From an uncultured Flavobacteriales bacterium (GTDB taxonomy: Bacteria > Bacteroidota > Bacteroidia > Flavobacteriales > Flavobacteriaceae), in contig CAJVXR010000068.1 of assembly GCA_913009535.1 (NCBI GenBank), positions 1 to 8,023 on the forward strand: DNA of 8,023 bases, given 5' to 3'. Positions 5,876 through 8,023 of this stretch are shown here, one piece after another (the stretch's first letter is position 1; each line of letters begins with the position of its first letter). The notes under the pieces were generated by a model. That model saw nothing but the letters and a program-made list of their open reading frames with translations. It searched no databases and was not told where the DNA came from. The position numbers and the translations under genes are program-made.

Positions 5876-6202
5876 ATGGATATAAAAAACTTACAAAGTC
5901 AAGTTGATAAATGGATAAATAACCACGGAGTTAGGTATTTTAATGAATTAACAAATATGGCACAACTCACAGAAGAAGTTGGAGAAGTCGCAAGAATAAT
6001 TTCCAGGAGGTACGGGGAGCAAAGCGAAAAAGAATCCGACAAAAACTTAGATTTAGGAGAAGAACTTGCTGATGTAATGTTTGTAGTTTTATGTTTGGCT
6101 AACCAAACAGGTGTAGACCTTCAAAAATCTTTTGACTCTAAAATGGCATTAAAAGCAAATAGAGACCATGATAGACACCATAATAACGATAAGTTAATTT
6201 AA
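5876..6202 (+). CDS. MazG-like nucleotide pyrophosphohydrolase
   Basis: A 108-residue all-alpha NTP pyrophosphohydrolase of the MazG-like superfamily. The metal-binding signature is the paired acidic motif: EEVGE (33-37) on one helix and GEELADV (61-67; E63 and D66) on the next, coordinating Mg2+ for cleavage of a nucleoside triphosphate to a monophosphate and pyrophosphate. A short charged linker (about 46-60) separates the helices, and the tail is rich in His, Asp and Asn (RDHDRHHNNDKLI, 96-108). It is a single-domain protein, unlike the two-domain MazG of E. coli. The substrate is not evident; house-cleaning of non-canonical nucleotides is the usual proposal for such proteins. It begins 3 bases after dtd and shares one base with aroA (TAATG at 6200-6204), so it is probably co-transcribed and translationally coupled. 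Confidence 0.88.
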   Translation: MDIKNLQSQVDKWINNHGVRYFNELTNMAQLTEEVGEVARIISRRYGEQSEKESDKNLDLGEELADVMFVVLCLANQTGVDLQKSFDSKMALKANRDHDRHHNNDKLI

Positions 6203-7428
6203 TGAGTTTATTACTTCAAAAATCAAGTATTTTAAGCGGCACAGTCTTGTCTATTTCGGGATCTAAAAGTGAATCCAATAGACTACTAATTCTAAAAGAA
6301 CTATACCCTAACATAGATATTGTAAACCTTTCTTCTTCTGATGATACCAACGTCTTATGCGAGGCTTTAAGCACTCAATCAGCTACAATTGACATTCATC
6401 ATGCTGGTACTGCAATGCGGTTTCTCTCTGCATTTTTTGCGGCTTTTAAATCTAAAGAGGTAATTCTCACAGGCTCAAGTAGAATGCAACATCGTCCGAT
6501 TGAAATTTTAGTAAACGCTTTAAAAAGTCTAGGAGCTGATATAGAATATTTAGATAAGACTGGGTATCCCCCTCTAAAGATTAAGGGTAAAGAATTGCAA
6601 ATTAGTAAAGTTAGTTTAGATTCAAACGTTAGTAGCCAGTATATAACAGCTTTATTATTAATTGGTGGTTCTTTGAAAAATGGTTTAGAAATTAATTTAA
6701 AAGGGAAAATCACTTCAAAACCCTACTTATTAATGACTTTGTCATTACTAAACGAAATTGATATTAATTATACTTTTAAGAAGAATATTATCAAAATAGA
6801 TAAGTTTAATAGTTCGTATTTAAACAAAACTTTTCAAGTCGAGTCAGATTGGTCCTCTGCTTCCTATTATTACAGTTTTATTGCACTCTCAAAAATTAAT
6901 ACTGAAATTACACTCAAGACTTTTAAAAAAAGTAGCCTGCAAGGGGACTCTATTCTTTCTAAATTATTTATTGAATTTGGAGTAGAAACAGTTTTTATTG
7001 ATAATTCAATAACTTTAAAAAAAATAACCAACTCTACACCATCTATTAATTTTGATTTAGTATCATCGCCAGATTTGGCCCAAACTATAGCTGTAACATG
7101 TCTAGGCTTAAAAGTTGATTGTGTATTAACTGGTTTAAAAACTTTATTAATAAAAGAAACAAATAGACTTCTGGCTTTAAAAAACGAAATCAAGAAACTT
7201 GGAACTAAAGTTACTATCACAGACGATTCTCTATCATTCTCTATTCCAAATAAAATAATTGACAATGTTTCTATTGATACTTATCAAGATCATAGAATGG
7301 CTATGTCTTTTGCTCCTTTGTCGCTTTTGACAAATATATCTATTAATAACCCAGATGTTGTTTCTAAGTCCTATCCAAACTTCTGGAATGACCTTGAGAA
7401 AATAGGAGTAAAAATAAATAAACCTTGA
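6202..7428 (+). CDS. aroA: 3-phosphoshikimate 1-carboxyvinyltransferase (EPSP synthase)
   Basis: A 408-residue EPSP synthase joining shikimate 3-phosphate and PEP, the sixth step of the shikimate pathway. Active-site residues align well with E. coli AroA: GSKSESNR (20-27; K22, S23, R27), AGTAMRF (68-74; R73 for R100), RPIE with R98 for R124, SSQ (144-146; Q146 for Q171), PD (290-291; D291 for catalytic D313), KETNR (318-322; E319 for E341, R322 for R344), DHR (363-365; H364, R365) and K389 for K411. Compared with E. coli, Asn94 is His67, Pro101 is Phe74 and Asp342 is Asn321. The protein is slightly shorter than the usual 420-440 residues, with several shortened loops, but shows no frameshift. 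It is last in the rsgA cluster, starts on the final base of the preceding stop codon, and lies about 1.8 kb from the DAHPS/CM gene of the same pathway. No terminator is seen after it. Confidence 0.96.
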   Translation: MSLLLQKSSILSGTVLSISGSKSESNRLLILKELYPNIDIVNLSSSDDTNVLCEALSTQSATIDIHHAGTAMRFLSAFFAAFKSKEVILTGSSRMQHRPIEILVNALKSLGADIEYLDKTGYPPLKIKGKELQISKVSLDSNVSSQYITALLLIGGSLKNGLEINLKGKITSKPYLLMTLSLLNEIDINYTFKKNIIKIDKFNSSYLNKTFQVESDWSSASYYYSFIALSKINTEITLKTFKKSSLQGDSILSKLFIEFGVETVFIDNSITLKKITNSTPSINFDLVSSPDLAQTIAVTCLGLKVDCVLTGLKTLLIKETNRLLALKNEIKKLGTKVTITDDSLSFSIPNKIIDNVSIDTYQDHRMAMSFAPLSLLTNISINNPDVVSKSYPNFWNDLEKIGVKINKP

Positions 7429-7433
7429 TTTAC

Positions 7434-7465
7434 TTGACTTTGCCTATTGCCAGATTGTATATTTG
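7434..7465 (+). promoter_or_regulatory. Bacteroidota-type promoter of queA
   Basis: TTG at 7434-7436, then 21 bases, then TATATTTG at 7458-7465, an exact match to the TAnnTTTG -7 element used by the primary sigma factor of Bacteroidota. It starts six bases after the aroA stop and predicts a transcript start near 7470-7473, giving a 5' leader of about 15-18 bases before the queA ATG at 7488. It is the best promoter match seen in the window. Confidence 0.65.
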
Positions 7466-7487
7466 CCAACTATAAAATATACATAAC

Positions 7488-8023
7488 ATGAAACTATCCC
7501 ACTTTCTATTTGAATTACCTCAAGATCGATTAGCTGAATATCCAGCTGAAAACAGAGATGAATCAAAGTTGATGGTTCTTAACAGAAAAGAACAAACCAT
7601 AGAACATAAATCATTTAAAGATATCATTGATTATTTTGATGAAGAGGATGTAATGGTTTTAAATAATACGAAGGTTTTTCCAGCTAGATTATATGGAAAT
7701 AAAGAAAAAACTGGTGCAAGAATTGAAGTATTTCTTCTTAGAGAACTAAACTCGGAACAAAGATTATGGGATGTATTAGTTGACCCGGCTAGAAAGATTA
7801 GAATTGGAAACAAACTATACTTTGGAGATGATGATACTTTAGTAGCTGAGGTAATAGATAACACAACTTCAAGAGGTAGAACTTTAAGATTTTTATTTGA
7901 TGGTGGTTACGATGAATTCAGAACTAAACTTACTGAATTAGGCCAGACTCCATTACCGAAGTATATTAATAGAGAAGTTGAAGCTGAGGATAAAGAAAGA
8001 TATCAAACAATATTTGCTAAAAA
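7488..8023 (+). CDS. queA: tRNA preQ1(34) S-adenosylmethionine ribosyltransferase-isomerase, N-terminal part (3' end outside window)
   Basis: The first 178 codons of QueA, about half of the usual roughly 350 residues; the frame is still open at base 8023. QueA transfers and isomerises the ribosyl group of S-adenosylmethionine onto preQ1 at tRNA position 34, giving epoxyqueuosine on the way to queuosine. Recognisable blocks are [19 protein letters not shown] (1-19), [11 protein letters not shown] (23-33), [13 protein letters not shown] (58-70), [13 protein letters not shown] (75-87), [14 protein letters not shown] (94-107), [12 protein letters not shown] (124-135), [10 protein letters not shown] (151-160) and ERYQTIFAK (170-178). 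The common N-D-T of the third block is N-N-T here. The start at 7488 gives the standard N terminus and has an A-rich region upstream instead of a Shine-Dalgarno site. It probably uses its own promoter (7434-7465), although readthrough from aroA is possible. Confidence 0.96.
   Translation, partial: MKLSHFLFELPQDRLAEYPAENRDESKLMVLNRKEQTIEHKSFKDIIDYFDEEDVMVLNNTKVFPARLYGNKEKTGARIEVFLLRELNSEQRLWDVLVDPARKIRIGNKLYFGDDDTLVAEVIDNTTSRGRTLRFLFDGGYDEFRTKLTELGQTPLPKYINREVEAEDKERYQTIFAK

Noticed and set aside
6870..7265. 131-codon open frame on the minus strand inside aroA.
   Set aside because: It lies opposite a clear full-length gene, shows no recognisable domain and no promoter; a composition shadow.
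7631..7864. 77-codon open frame on the minus strand inside queA.
   Set aside because: Antisense to conserved queA blocks, with no family signature.
1..8023. Signs of phage, transposon, CRISPR, toxin-antitoxin or defence system.
   Set aside because: Every long + frame is a recognisable housekeeping or biosynthetic gene; no inverted-repeat ends, repeat arrays or transposase motifs were seen.

Overview
This window looks like chromosomal DNA of an AT-rich member of the Bacteroidota, most likely class Flavobacteriia, possibly an uncultured marine lineage. Three things point there: the fusion of DAHP synthase to a C-terminal AroQ chorismate mutase; the gene order pheA–aminotransferase–tyrA–DAHPS/CM, followed by rsgA–dtd–pyrophosphohydrolase–aroA and then queA; and promoter-like TTG...TAnnTTTG sequences with hardly any Shine-Dalgarno sites. 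The organism call is inference. All genes lie on the + strand, are packed tightly and look intact. I see no mobile elements, tRNAs, rRNAs or CRISPR arrays.

Layout: (1) 1-330, the 3' third of leuB. (2) 331-526, a 196-base gap that I read as a ribosome-mediated transcription attenuator. It holds an unannotated 23-codon leader ORF (407-478) rich in Tyr and Phe codons, an antiterminator pairing (461-471 with 495-506) and a GC-rich intrinsic terminator (501-526) whose T-run ends at the base before the pheA ATG. (3) 527-4424, an operon for phenylalanine and tyrosine synthesis: prephenate dehydratase, a PLP aminotransferase, prephenate dehydrogenase and bifunctional DAHP synthase/chorismate mutase, joined by overlaps or a 1-base gap. 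(4) 4479-7428, a second compact cluster: rsgA, dtd, a MazG-like pyrophosphohydrolase and aroA. (5) 7488 to the window end, the 5' half of queA, behind a good Bacteroidota-type promoter.

How the genes work together: DAHP synthase opens the shikimate pathway, AroA makes EPSP (one step before chorismate), and the chorismate mutase domain turns chorismate into prephenate. PheA and TyrA then divide prephenate between phenylpyruvate and 4-hydroxyphenylpyruvate, and the aminotransferase plausibly makes the final amino acids. The leader ORF appears to sense the products: slow decoding of its Tyr/Phe codons would favour the antiterminator and switch on the operon. This attenuator is the most interesting element of the window. 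It was found by reading the sequence and has not been tested by folding software or comparative analysis.
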